From an uncultured Rhizobiaceae group bacterium (GTDB lineage: Bacteria > Pseudomonadota > Alphaproteobacteria > Rhizobiales > Rhizobiaceae), in assembly GCA_937951455.1 (NCBI GenBank), contig CALFBU010000167.1, forward strand, positions 1-5,161: a DNA stretch of 5,161 nucleotides, read 5' to 3'. A program made the position numbers and the translations under genes. Below the pieces are notes generated by a model. That model was not told the origin of the DNA. It did not search any database and was given only the letters and a program-made list of their open reading frames with translations. Shown in pieces: positions 1 to 5,161 of this stretch (the stretch's first letter is position 1; each line of letters opens with the position of its first letter).

Positions 1-972
1 GCCATTGCCCCGAATGACTTCTGCGCCGCCATCGGATGGCTGGATGTTTGAGACAAGAAAGAACTTGTTTGTCAGTTTGTTTTCGGCAGGATTGGAAATC
101 ACAAAACACTTTTGATTTTCACGAATAGTCAGTTGAATCACTTCGGCCGGAATATCCAGAAAAGCTTCATCAAATTCGCCCATCAAGACCACTGGCCATT
201 CGACAAGACCCGCAACTTCTTCCAGTAGTTTTGGATCATCGACCAGTTCCAGCCCTTGTGCGAAGGCAAGGTTTTTAGCTTCCGTCGCAATCGTTTCTTT
301 TCTGGTTTCTGCGTCCAGCATGACAAATGCTTTTTCAAGCTTGGCTGCGTAATCATCAAAGCGCTGCACTTCAAATTCAGCTTCAGCCATAAACCTATGA
401 CCGCGCGTCGAGCGACCAGACTTTATGCCATCAACCTCAAAGGGAACGATCTCCATTTCTTCAGTTTCAGGGCCAAAGAGACAAAGGATGGATTGTAATG
501 GACGCACCCACTTTAGAGAACCGCTGTCTGATGAACTTGCACCCCAGCGCATCGACTTTGGCCATGGGAAATTCTTGATGATACCAGGCATGACTTCGGC
601 AATAATATCGGTTGCTTCTCTTCCCGGTTTCTCAATCACAGCAACATAAAAGTCGCCTTTCTTGGGGTCATTTTGAACCTTTGCCTGGTCAACGCTATCC
701 AGTCCAGCGCCACGAAGAAAACCTGCAATCGCCTGTTCTGGCGCATCGGTGCGTGGACCTTTTTTCTCTTCTTTGATATCAGCAGATTTTGTCGTTAAGC
801 CTCTAATGTCCAGCGTTAGTCGGCGGGTTGTCCAATATTCCTTGGCACCTTCATAGGTAAGGCCAGCATCGACCAGCGCATTTGTTACAAGCGAACGCAA
901 ATCACCTGCAGCTTTACGTTGCATGCGTGATGGAATTTCTTCGGAGAAAAGTTCTAAAAGAAGATCAGGCAT
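1..972 (-). CDS. glyS: Glycyl-tRNA synthetase beta subunit, 3' end outside the window
   Basis: This is the beta chain of the heterotetrameric (alpha2beta2) bacterial glycyl-tRNA synthetase, which attaches glycine to tRNA-Gly in the cytoplasm; the alpha subunit GlyQ carries the class II catalytic core. The frame is open from the ATG at 972 to the window edge and gives 324 residues. Family landmarks are an N-terminal [14 protein letters not shown] (about 4-17), TTRRLTLDI (48-56), KSMRWGAS (139-146), WVRPLQSI (155-162), TRGHRFM (189-195) and the strongly conserved [15 protein letters not shown] (249-263), then ENQKCF (285-290). It ends at VIRGNG, where the family usually continues into an RLxDAxFF block. 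The family is usually about 690 residues, so under half is visible. The start is the first ATG of the frame and matches the usual N-terminus, but no strong Shine-Dalgarno precedes it. It lies 84 bp downstream of the CDGSH gene, and glyQ is not directly upstream. The identification rests on remembered family motifs and is very secure. Confidence 0.96.
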   Translation of the reverse strand, partial: MPDLLLELFSEEIPSRMQRKAAGDLRSLVTNALVDAGLTYEGAKEYWTTRRLTLDIRGLTTKSADIKEEKKGPRTDAPEQAIAGFLRGAGLDSVDQAKVQNDPKKGDFYVAVIEKPGREATDIIAEVMPGIIKNFPWPKSMRWGASSSDSGSLKWVRPLQSILCLFGPETEEMEIVPFEVDGIKSGRSTRGHRFMAEAEFEVQRFDDYAAKLEKAFVMLDAETRKETIATEAKNLAFAQGLELVDDPKLLEEVAGLVEWPVVLMGEFDEAFLDIPAEVIQLTIRENQKCFVISNPAENKLTNKFFLVSNIQPSDGGAEVIRGNG

Positions 973-1007
973 TTATACTATCTATCGATGATTAAAATTA
1001 CATACGC

Positions 1008-1036
1008 CACATAGCAAGGCCTGCTCGCAATGTCAC
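1008..1036 (-). promoter_or_regulatory. Possible promoter for glyS
   Basis: Read on the minus strand, GTGACA (1031-1036) is followed by exactly 17 bp and then TATGTG (1008-1013). Shifted one base, this is GGTGAC-N17-CTATGT, close to the CTTGAC-N17-CTATAT pattern described for alphaproteobacterial housekeeping promoters. It would start transcription near position 1001 and leave a leader of roughly 28 bases before the glyS ATG. The 84-bp gap, wider than the spacings inside the upstream gene cluster, fits a separate promoter. The -10 match to the general TATAAT consensus is poor, so read-through from the upstream operon is an equally good explanation. Confidence 0.33.
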
Positions 1037-1056
1037 CACTCAACTCATATTATGGT

Positions 1057-1296
1057 TTAAGTTTTAGAATGACTTCCGTCGCAGAAAGGTTCTTTGCTTG
1101 TGGCTTTGCAGGTGCAAAAGAATTTCGGGCCATCTTCTTCTGCAGTCCATTTCATTGGCGCAAACTCGGTTCCCTTGTGAGAACCATCGCAAAACGGTTG
1201 TTTGGCAGACTTACCGCACGTGCACCAAAAGTAAGATTTACCAGCTTCAACTTCCACCCTAATCGGGCTATTGCCTGCTCTTACCGGTTTATCCAT
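1057..1296 (-). CDS. Small dual-CDGSH iron-sulfur domain protein
   Basis: This is a 79-residue protein made almost entirely of two CDGSH-type [2Fe-2S] binding motifs in tandem. The first has C25, C27, C36 and H40 (WCTCGKSAKQPFCDGSH) and the second C61, C63, C72 and H76 (FCTCKATSKEPFCDGSH). Both keep the spacing C-x-C-x8-C-x3-H of mitoNEET-type proteins, where three cysteines and one histidine hold the cluster. Two motifs in one short chain resemble the mitochondrial CISD3 (Miner2) arrangement; here there is no targeting or membrane segment, so it should be a soluble cytoplasmic protein. Known relatives are redox-active and linked to iron-sulfur or redox homeostasis, but the bacterial role is not established. 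The start is well supported: GGGAG at 1303-1307 lies 6 bases before the ATG. It begins 16 bp after the moaB stop and is probably the last gene of that operon. The family call is very secure; the cellular function is unknown. Confidence 0.95.
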   Translation of the reverse strand: MDKPVRAGNSPIRVEVEAGKSYFWCTCGKSAKQPFCDGSHKGTEFAPMKWTAEEDGPKFFCTCKATSKEPFCDGSHSKT

Positions 1297-1312
1297 TTTA
1301 ATCTCCCATGAT

Positions 1313-1861
1313 CTAGCTTTTGCTACGCTTCAAATGCTCATCAAGGCGCGGCATGATTTCTACAAAATTGCACGGCATGTGACGGTAATCCAATTGCTTG
1401 ACCAAAATACCATCCCAACCATCCTTACACGCACCTGGCGATCCCGGCAGACAAAAAATAAAAGTCGCCCCAACCACACCAGCCGTTGCGCGTGATTGAA
1501 TGGTAGATGTGCCTATTTTTTCATAACTCAATCGATGAAAAGTTTCGGAAAAGCCGTCCATGCGTTTTTCAAACAGAGGCTCAAGTGCATCTGGTGTTAC
1601 ATCGCGACCCGTAAAGCCTGTGCCGCCTGTTGTGATCACAACGTCAATATTTTTGTCTTCAATCCACTTTTGAACTTGTAACTGAATTGCAGGAATATCA
1701 TCTGTTACAATTTGACGATCCGCCAGCTTATGGCCAGCCGCTTCAATTCTATCTGAAAGCGTTTTACCGGATTTATCCTCGTCCAGACTGCGCGTGTCTG
1801 AAACGGTTAGCACAGCGATACCAACAGGGATAAATTGTCTGGTTTCATCAATTCTGGACAT
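1313..1861 (-). CDS. moaB: Molybdenum cofactor biosynthesis protein B (MoaB/Mog family)
   Basis: This 182-residue protein of the MoaB/Mog (MPT-binding, MoCF) fold acts in molybdenum cofactor synthesis in the cytoplasm. Family members bind molybdopterin, and in organisms without a separate Mog they may adenylate it before metal insertion; which activity applies here cannot be told from this window. Visible motifs are GIAVLTVSDTRS (14-25), KSGKTLSDRIEAAGH (30-44), VVITTGGTGFTGRDVTPDAL (74-93) with the conserved GGTG loop and acidic D87, then FRLSYEKIGTS-like (108-119, here FHRLSYEKIGTS), IQSRATAG (121-128), FCLPGSPGAC (136-145) and QLDYRHMPCNF (156-166). Length fits the family (about 170-185). 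The start lies 8 bp after the ispE stop and is preceded by an AAGGTGA ribosome binding site overlapping that stop, which argues for coupled translation. The gene downstream is the CDGSH protein. It is intact, with no odd residues noted. The MoaB call is favoured over MogA by the IGTSxIQSRA and CLPGSxGAC pattern and by length. Confidence 0.94.
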   Translation of the reverse strand: MSRIDETRQFIPVGIAVLTVSDTRSLDEDKSGKTLSDRIEAAGHKLADRQIVTDDIPAIQLQVQKWIEDKNIDVVITTGGTGFTGRDVTPDALEPLFEKRMDGFSETFHRLSYEKIGTSTIQSRATAGVVGATFIFCLPGSPGACKDGWDGILVKQLDYRHMPCNFVEIMPRLDEHLKRSKS

Positions 1862-1864
1862 CAG

Positions 1865-1872
1865 TCACCTTA
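1865..1872 (-). promoter_or_regulatory. moaB ribosome binding site overlapping the ispE stop codon
   Basis: On the minus strand the string TAAGGTGA contains both the ispE stop codon TAA (1870-1872) and a good Shine-Dalgarno core, AAGGTGA (1865-1871), just upstream of the moaB ATG at 1861. Ribosomes finishing ispE therefore sit directly on the moaB initiation region. The placement fixes the moaB start and suggests linked translation of the two genes. Confidence 0.75.
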
Positions 1873-2751
1873 CGAAACAGTTGTTGAGGTAGCAACGCAC
1901 CACCAATCGGGATGTTGCGCCTTCACGAGTTTGGCGGCCTTTTGTGCTTCTGGCAAGGTTTCATAAAGCCCAAAACATGTAGCGCCAGAGCCACTCATGC
2001 GAACAAGTTGTGCATTGGTTTCAGCAATATCAGCCAACACGGCTTCAATCGCAGGTTCGATTTCGACCGCAGGCTTTTGCAAATCATTACGCAGGTTTTT
2101 GATGTCTCGGATTGGCGGCATGGTCGATATGGCTTTTTCAAACATGGGCGCATTTTGTTTGTCTGCAAGATGTTTAAAAATTGCTGGCGTTGGAACTTCA
2201 ACATTTGGATTGACCAAAATCATATGAAGTGGTTGCTTCGCTTCAAGAAGCGTTACTTCGTCCCCAATGCCTTGCGCTCTTAGCGGTGTTGAATGCAAAC
2301 ACATTGGAATATCAGCACCCAAAGTTTTTGCGATTGGCATTAAATCAATTTCACTGTCCCAGAACTCATTTAACGCCAATAACGTTGCGGCTGCATCCGC
2401 AGACCCGCCACCGATGCCACTGGCAATCGGCAGATTTTTTGTAAGTCTGATGTCAACGGGCGTTGGCTTGCCGCTTCGTTTGGTTATTTCATAGCCTAGC
2501 GAAAGGGCAGCACGGCTGACCAGATTGTATGCGCCACTTTCCAGACCAACAGCAAAGGGTCCGTCAATCGCAAGACTAACCAGACTTGAAGCGTTTTGTG
2601 CTTTAGATATGGAAATTCTGTCACCGAAGTCCGAGAAGACGACCAAACTATCAAGCAAATGGTATCCGTCTTCTCGTTTGCCTGTTACATGCAAAGCCAA
2701 ATTGATTTTTGCATGTGCAATGCGTTCAATATACGAAATACGCTCCGGCAT
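1870..2751 (-). CDS. ispE: 4-diphosphocytidyl-2-C-methyl-D-erythritol kinase
   Basis: IspE is the GHMP-superfamily kinase of the MEP isoprenoid pathway. It uses ATP to phosphorylate the 2-hydroxyl of 4-diphosphocytidyl-2-C-methyl-D-erythritol in the cytoplasm. The 293 residues match the family length. The N-terminal HAKINLALHVTGKREDGYH (13-31) carries catalytic K15, matching K10 of E. coli IspE. The glycine-rich ATP loop is LPIASGIGGGSADAAA (107-122). LGADIPMCL (144-152) holds the catalytic aspartate D147, equivalent to D141 of E. coli. NDLQKPA (222-228) and the C-terminal GHMP motif MSGSGATCFGLY (252-263) follow. The ATG overlaps the TPR-gene stop by one base (TAATG), and no Shine-Dalgarno is evident before it, so translation probably depends on ribosomes ending the TPR gene. 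The protein starts normally at the family's N-terminus, supporting this start. It lies upstream of moaB by 8 bp. All expected catalytic residues are present. Confidence 0.97.
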   Translation of the reverse strand: MPERISYIERIAHAKINLALHVTGKREDGYHLLDSLVVFSDFGDRISISKAQNASSLVSLAIDGPFAVGLESGAYNLVSRAALSLGYEITKRSGKPTPVDIRLTKNLPIASGIGGGSADAAATLLALNEFWDSEIDLMPIAKTLGADIPMCLHSTPLRAQGIGDEVTLLEAKQPLHMILVNPNVEVPTPAIFKHLADKQNAPMFEKAISTMPPIRDIKNLRNDLQKPAVEIEPAIEAVLADIAETNAQLVRMSGSGATCFGLYETLPEAQKAAKLVKAQHPDWWCVATSTTVS

Positions 2752-4496
2752 TATTCAGCTTTTGCAGCGTCTTTCACTTCGTCCTGAAGTCCGTTTTCAA
2801 GCTTTTCCTTGATTGCATCTGGATTGTCTGGCGGGGTCTTGGTTGCAAGCGCTATGTTCCATTGGAACGTGGCTTCCAGTTTACGACCGACCTTCCAGTA
2901 GGCATCACCCAGATGATCATTTATGGTAGGATCTTGCGGCATAAGCTGAACGGCTCTTTCAAGCTCGCGAACCGCATCTTCATATTGGCCAAGGCGGTAG
3001 TGCGCCCAGCCCAGACTGTCGACAATAAAACCGGAACGCGGTCTTAGTTCCACAGCCTTTCGGATCATGTCCATGCCTTCATCAAGGTTTATGCCCTGAT
3101 CCACCCATGAATAACCAAGGTAGTTCAAAACTTCCGGTTGATTGGCAGAAAGCTCAAGCGACTTCAAAAAGTTAGGTTCAGCCTTATCCCATTGCTTTAA
3201 GCGCTCATAAGAAATGCCTCTTCTGAAGAAGAGGTTCCAATGGAAAGACTTTGGCTCCCCAATGATCGACACTGCTTTATCGTATGTGTCGGCTGCTTCC
3301 TGATAGCGCTCTTCGCGACTAAAAACATTTCCTAATGTCATATAGCCCGTTAAATCATTCGGATCGCTTTCAATCAGGGATTTCAGTTCCGTTATCGCCT
3401 CTTCTTTTTTGTCCAATCTGGAAAGGTTGGTTGCCTTTTCCAATCTTGCGATGCGTGAAAAAGGTGAAGTAGCTGCTACAGCACTATAGAATGTGTTTGA
3501 TTTCTCATATGCCCCTTGTTGCAAATACAGTTCGGCAAGGCCGATTTGTATGACATCGCTTTTGGGTGCGAGTGAATGAGAAATCTGCAAATAGTTTTTT
3601 GAAAAATTTCCTGCGCCATCGCGTCTGATCGCCGTGGCAATGTTATAGAACAATTCTGCCATGCCTTGTTGCGGTGTCGTCAATAGCGGCTTGAGAACCT
3701 TATCTTCCGCCAATTGTTCTTTTAAAATCATGAAAGGTGAATGACTTGGCAAAAGCGAAAGACCATAATCCAGCGTTTCCTGAGCCTTTTCCTTGTCTCC
3801 TGCCTTGCTGCGATTTCGAACCATCGCTTCAACAGCGCGAATATAGGTTTCAGTCAGTACAGCTATAACTGCACGATTGTCGATGACTGCCTGAAATTTT
3901 TTTGCTGCGATATCCCGCTTGCCACCAGCATTAGCTATCAGGCCTGCATGGTAGTTTTTCATTACGGATATCCATTCAGGGCCATCCAGTTCTTCTATGC
4001 GGGCTATCGCCTGATCTGTTTGACCCAGCCCCTGTAATGCCCAAGCATGTGAAATTTCACGAAGTGTCTTATCGAGATCAACACCTGAAACATCCTTCAG
4101 AGCGTTAATCGCATTTTTCCATGAGCGTTTGCGCATGGCTTCTGCTGCCAAAACATATCCTGCAAGATTTTGGCTTGTGCCCAGTTTGGGTGTATTTCTG
4201 GCAATCTCGGCTGCATCAGAAATCCTGCCGTTGCTCACAAGTGCCACGAACAGACTTTGTTTTAACTCCGTGTCTTCAGGATCAAGTGCTAATGCGCGCT
4301 CCAAAAACTTCACCGCTGCATCATCATCGTTGTCATCGATAGCAACTTGTGCTGCGAGATAACTGCCGGAAAGGCCGGTAGAATTTACGGTCTCGGCCAA
4401 TTCCTTGTTAGCGTTCGCTTGTGCGTAAGAGGCATGGAACACGACACTTGTAGCCAGCAGTGATGCAGATAGAAGTTGGAGTATTTTAGTTCGCAT
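2751..4496 (-). CDS. Secreted tetratricopeptide-repeat (TPR) protein
   Basis: This 581-residue protein has an N-terminal signal peptide (charged MRTK, hydrophobic 5-20, cleavage probably after A25 or A27 in SYAQANA) and no lipobox cysteine, so it should be soluble in the periplasm. The chain contains no cysteine at all. One clear TPR lies near 45-77 (AVKFLERALALDP). The middle, about 80-310, is helical and only loosely TPR-like. From about 313 a regular array of some seven 33-38-residue repeats follows, near 313, 347, 380, 418, 453, 488 and 524. The best conserved block is VLNYLGYSWVDQG (456-468), DSLGWAHYRLGQYEDA (493-508) and NDHLGDAYWKVGR (526-538). The tail after about 560 is charged and probably flexible. 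TPR arrays bind other proteins; a scaffold or assembly role is inferred, and the partner is unknown. It heads the cluster with ispE, overlapping it by one base. The ATG start is supported by the signal peptide and an AGG nine bases away after AGGT (4506-4509). Confidence 0.9.
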   Translation of the reverse strand: MRTKILQLLSASLLATSVVFHASYAQANANKELAETVNSTGLSGSYLAAQVAIDDNDDDAAVKFLERALALDPEDTELKQSLFVALVSNGRISDAAEIARNTPKLGTSQNLAGYVLAAEAMRKRSWKNAINALKDVSGVDLDKTLREISHAWALQGLGQTDQAIARIEELDGPEWISVMKNYHAGLIANAGGKRDIAAKKFQAVIDNRAVIAVLTETYIRAVEAMVRNRSKAGDKEKAQETLDYGLSLLPSHSPFMILKEQLAEDKVLKPLLTTPQQGMAELFYNIATAIRRDGAGNFSKNYLQISHSLAPKSDVIQIGLAELYLQQGAYEKSNTFYSAVAATSPFSRIARLEKATNLSRLDKKEEAITELKSLIESDPNDLTGYMTLGNVFSREERYQEAADTYDKAVSIIGEPKSFHWNLFFRRGISYERLKQWDKAEPNFLKSLELSANQPEVLNYLGYSWVDQGINLDEGMDMIRKAVELRPRSGFIVDSLGWAHYRLGQYEDAVRELERAVQLMPQDPTINDHLGDAYWKVGRKLEATFQWNIALATKTPPDNPDAIKEKLENGLQDEVKDAAKAE

Positions 4497-4518
4497 TTAG
4501 ATATGACCTGACTTCAAA

Positions 4519-4547
4519 TATATATTTATCATTCAACGACATGTAAA
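4519..4547 (-). promoter_or_regulatory. Candidate sigma-70 type promoter for the TPR-ispE-moaB-CDGSH cluster
   Basis: On the minus strand TTTACA (4542-4547) and TATATA (4519-4524) are separated by exactly 17 bp. They resemble TTGACA and TATAAT in the right order and orientation, just upstream of the TPR gene. Transcription would start near 4511, giving a leader of only about 15 bases that still contains a weak AGGT ribosome site (4506-4509). The surrounding AT-richness makes chance matches likely, so this is a prediction only. Confidence 0.42.
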
Positions 4548-4555
4548 ACATGGCG
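4537..4555. promoter_or_regulatory. Imperfect palindrome over the candidate -35 element (possible operator)
   Basis: The plus-strand sequence CGACATGTAAAACATGGCG has two 8-base arms that match in 7 of 8 positions around a 3-base AAA centre; the inner five bases, CATGT and ACATG, pair perfectly. It covers the -35 hexamer of the promoter proposed for the TPR gene, where a bound dimeric repressor would block RNA polymerase. It is not recognised as the site of any known regulator, and no regulator gene is present in the window. A small chance palindrome in AT-rich DNA remains possible. Confidence 0.3.
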
Positions 4556-4593
4556 CTTTTAGGGATAATAAGCAAGTTTGAAGGCAATCTTAT

Positions 4594-4613
4594 AAAAAGA
4601 ACTTAACAAGCCC
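4594..4613 (-). terminator. Weak intrinsic-terminator-like hairpin after the polyprenyl synthase gene
   Basis: On the minus strand GGGCTT (4608-4613), a GTT loop and AAGTTC (4599-4604) can form a six-pair stem, two of whose pairs are G-U, followed directly by TTTTT (4594-4598). The position, 24 bases after the stop codon at 4638, and the following promoter-like region fit the end of a transcript. The stem is short and weak, so termination may be partial and some read-through into the TPR gene is plausible. Confidence 0.3.
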
Positions 4614-4637
4614 GTGAAGAAGCAAAAAACTGGTAAA

Positions 4638-5161
4638 TTAAACCGCTCTGCTCACACAGAACTCCAGAACTTCAATCAATGCGTCTTTGTGTTTCGAATC
4701 AGGCATGGTTCCAAGCGCATCTTTTGCCATTTCCACATAATGACGTGCGCGGGCTACCGTATCTGATATTGCATTATGGCGTGCCAAAATTTCCAAGGCT
4801 TGTTTTAGTCGCTCATCATCTGTTTTGCCATCGACCACAGCATCCTGCCAGAACTGGCGCTCTTCATCACTGCCTCTTCTATAGGCGAGAATGACAGGAA
4901 GAGTGACTTTACCTTCGCGGAAATCATCGCCTGTGTTTTTACCCAAATCACCTGCATTACCGCCATAGTCTAACGCATCGTCTATAAGTTGGAATGCAAG
5001 ACCTAGGTTATTCCCATATGAACGAAGTGCATTAATGTGCGCTGGGCTTTTATCTGCTATGATCGGGCCAACCTCTGCAGCGGCTGCGAACAGGGCTGCT
5101 GTCTTGGATCGTATGACTTCGAGATATTCATCTTCTGTAGTTTCAAGATTTTGAGCCGTTT
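4638..5161 (-). CDS. ispB: Polyprenyl diphosphate synthase, C-terminal part (5' end outside the window)
   Basis: This is the C-terminal 173 residues of a trans-prenyl chain-lengthening enzyme, which adds isopentenyl diphosphate units to an allylic primer to build the long side chain of ubiquinone. The frame stays open to the window edge. It contains VIRSKTAALFAAAAEVG (15-31 of the visible part), the second aspartate-rich motif FQLIDDALDY (56-65; D60, D61 and D64 bind Mg-diphosphate), and GKNTGDDFREGKVTLPV (73-89), all as in E. coli IspB. The first DDxxD motif would lie in the missing N-terminal half; the full family length is about 320-340. Chain length (octaprenyl or decaprenyl) cannot be read here; many alphaproteobacteria make Q10, so the symbol is tentative while the family is secure. 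The gene is followed by a 141-bp gap before the TPR gene on the same strand. An apparent start near 4946 is only an internal TTG leucine codon inside the conserved motif. Confidence 0.93.
   Translation of the reverse strand, partial: TAQNLETTEDEYLEVIRSKTAALFAAAAEVGPIIADKSPAHINALRSYGNNLGLAFQLIDDALDYGGNAGDLGKNTGDDFREGKVTLPVILAYRRGSDEERQFWQDAVVDGKTDDERLKQALEILARHNAISDTVARARHYVEMAKDALGTMPDSKHKDALIEVLEFCVSRAV

Noticed and set aside
183..374. A 63-codon minus-strand frame inside glyS
   Set aside because: It is an out-of-frame shadow of the glyS coding sequence, whose own frame carries the conserved GlyRS motifs.
1012..1026. Short inverted repeat AGCAGGCCTTGCT upstream of glyS
   Set aside because: Only a four-base stem, AGCA/TGCT, with a tiny loop and no T-run; it is too small to support a terminator or an operator.
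1298..1309. Tiny frame ATG GGA GAT TAA just before the CDGSH start
   Set aside because: It overlaps the Shine-Dalgarno of the CDGSH gene and has no ribosome site of its own; three codons can arise by chance.
1912..2283. A 123-codon plus-strand open frame opposite ispE, and similar plus-strand frames elsewhere
   Set aside because: They lie antisense to securely identified genes, show no recognisable motif, and are what one expects as shadows of coding DNA.
4645..4662. Stem-loop GTTCTG/CAGAGC at the end of the polyprenyl synthase gene as a terminator
   Set aside because: The stem lies within the coding sequence and is 15 bases away from the next T-run (4624-4629), too far for an intrinsic terminator.
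4638..4946. A separate 102-residue reading frame starting near 4946 on the minus strand
   Set aside because: Its start is an internal TTG leucine codon within the conserved GDLGKNTGDD region; the frame continues upstream to the window edge with the FQLIDDALDY motif, so it is part of the polyprenyl synthase.
1..5161. Mobile element, CRISPR array, tRNA/rRNA gene, riboswitch or a new defence-type system
   Set aside because: The window is filled by conserved core genes on one strand with short gaps; no transposase, integrase, spaced direct repeats or structured RNA gene was seen.

Overview
The window is an ordinary, densely packed stretch of bacterial chromosome, and every gene in it lies on the minus strand. 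The proteins look alphaproteobacterial: a separate GlyRS beta subunit, an IspE beside a long secreted TPR protein, and a long-chain polyprenyl diphosphate synthase. The set most resembles a Hyphomicrobiales (Rhizobiales)-like genome of fairly low GC. That placement rests on recalled family resemblance, not on a search.

In the direction of transcription (high to low coordinates) the layout is as follows. First comes the C-terminal part of a polyprenyl diphosphate synthase (4638-5161), whose start is beyond the window. A 141-bp intergenic region follows, with a weak terminator-like hairpin, a candidate promoter and a 19-bp imperfect palindrome. Then comes a tight cluster: a secreted TPR-repeat protein (2751-4496), ispE (1870-2751), moaB (1313-1861) and a small dual-CDGSH iron-sulfur protein (1057-1296). 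The TPR stop and the ispE start share one base (TAATG), ispE and moaB are 8 bp apart, and moaB and the CDGSH gene are 16 bp apart, so these four are very likely one operon. After an 84-bp gap with a possible promoter comes glyS (1-972), whose 3' end lies beyond the window.

Two genes belong to isoprenoid metabolism: IspE makes a precursor in the MEP pathway, and the polyprenyl synthase extends C5 units into the long chain used for ubiquinone. MoaB serves molybdenum cofactor synthesis, GlyS charges tRNA-Gly together with GlyQ (not seen here), and the CDGSH protein is a small [2Fe-2S] protein of unknown role. The TPR protein is probably a periplasmic scaffold, also of unknown role.

No mobile element, CRISPR array, tRNA or rRNA gene was seen, and no stretch above 300 bp lacks a gene. 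I found no convincing new biological system. The points worth a second look are the dual-CDGSH gene, the promoter/palindrome region, the translational coupling, and the absence of glyQ next to glyS.
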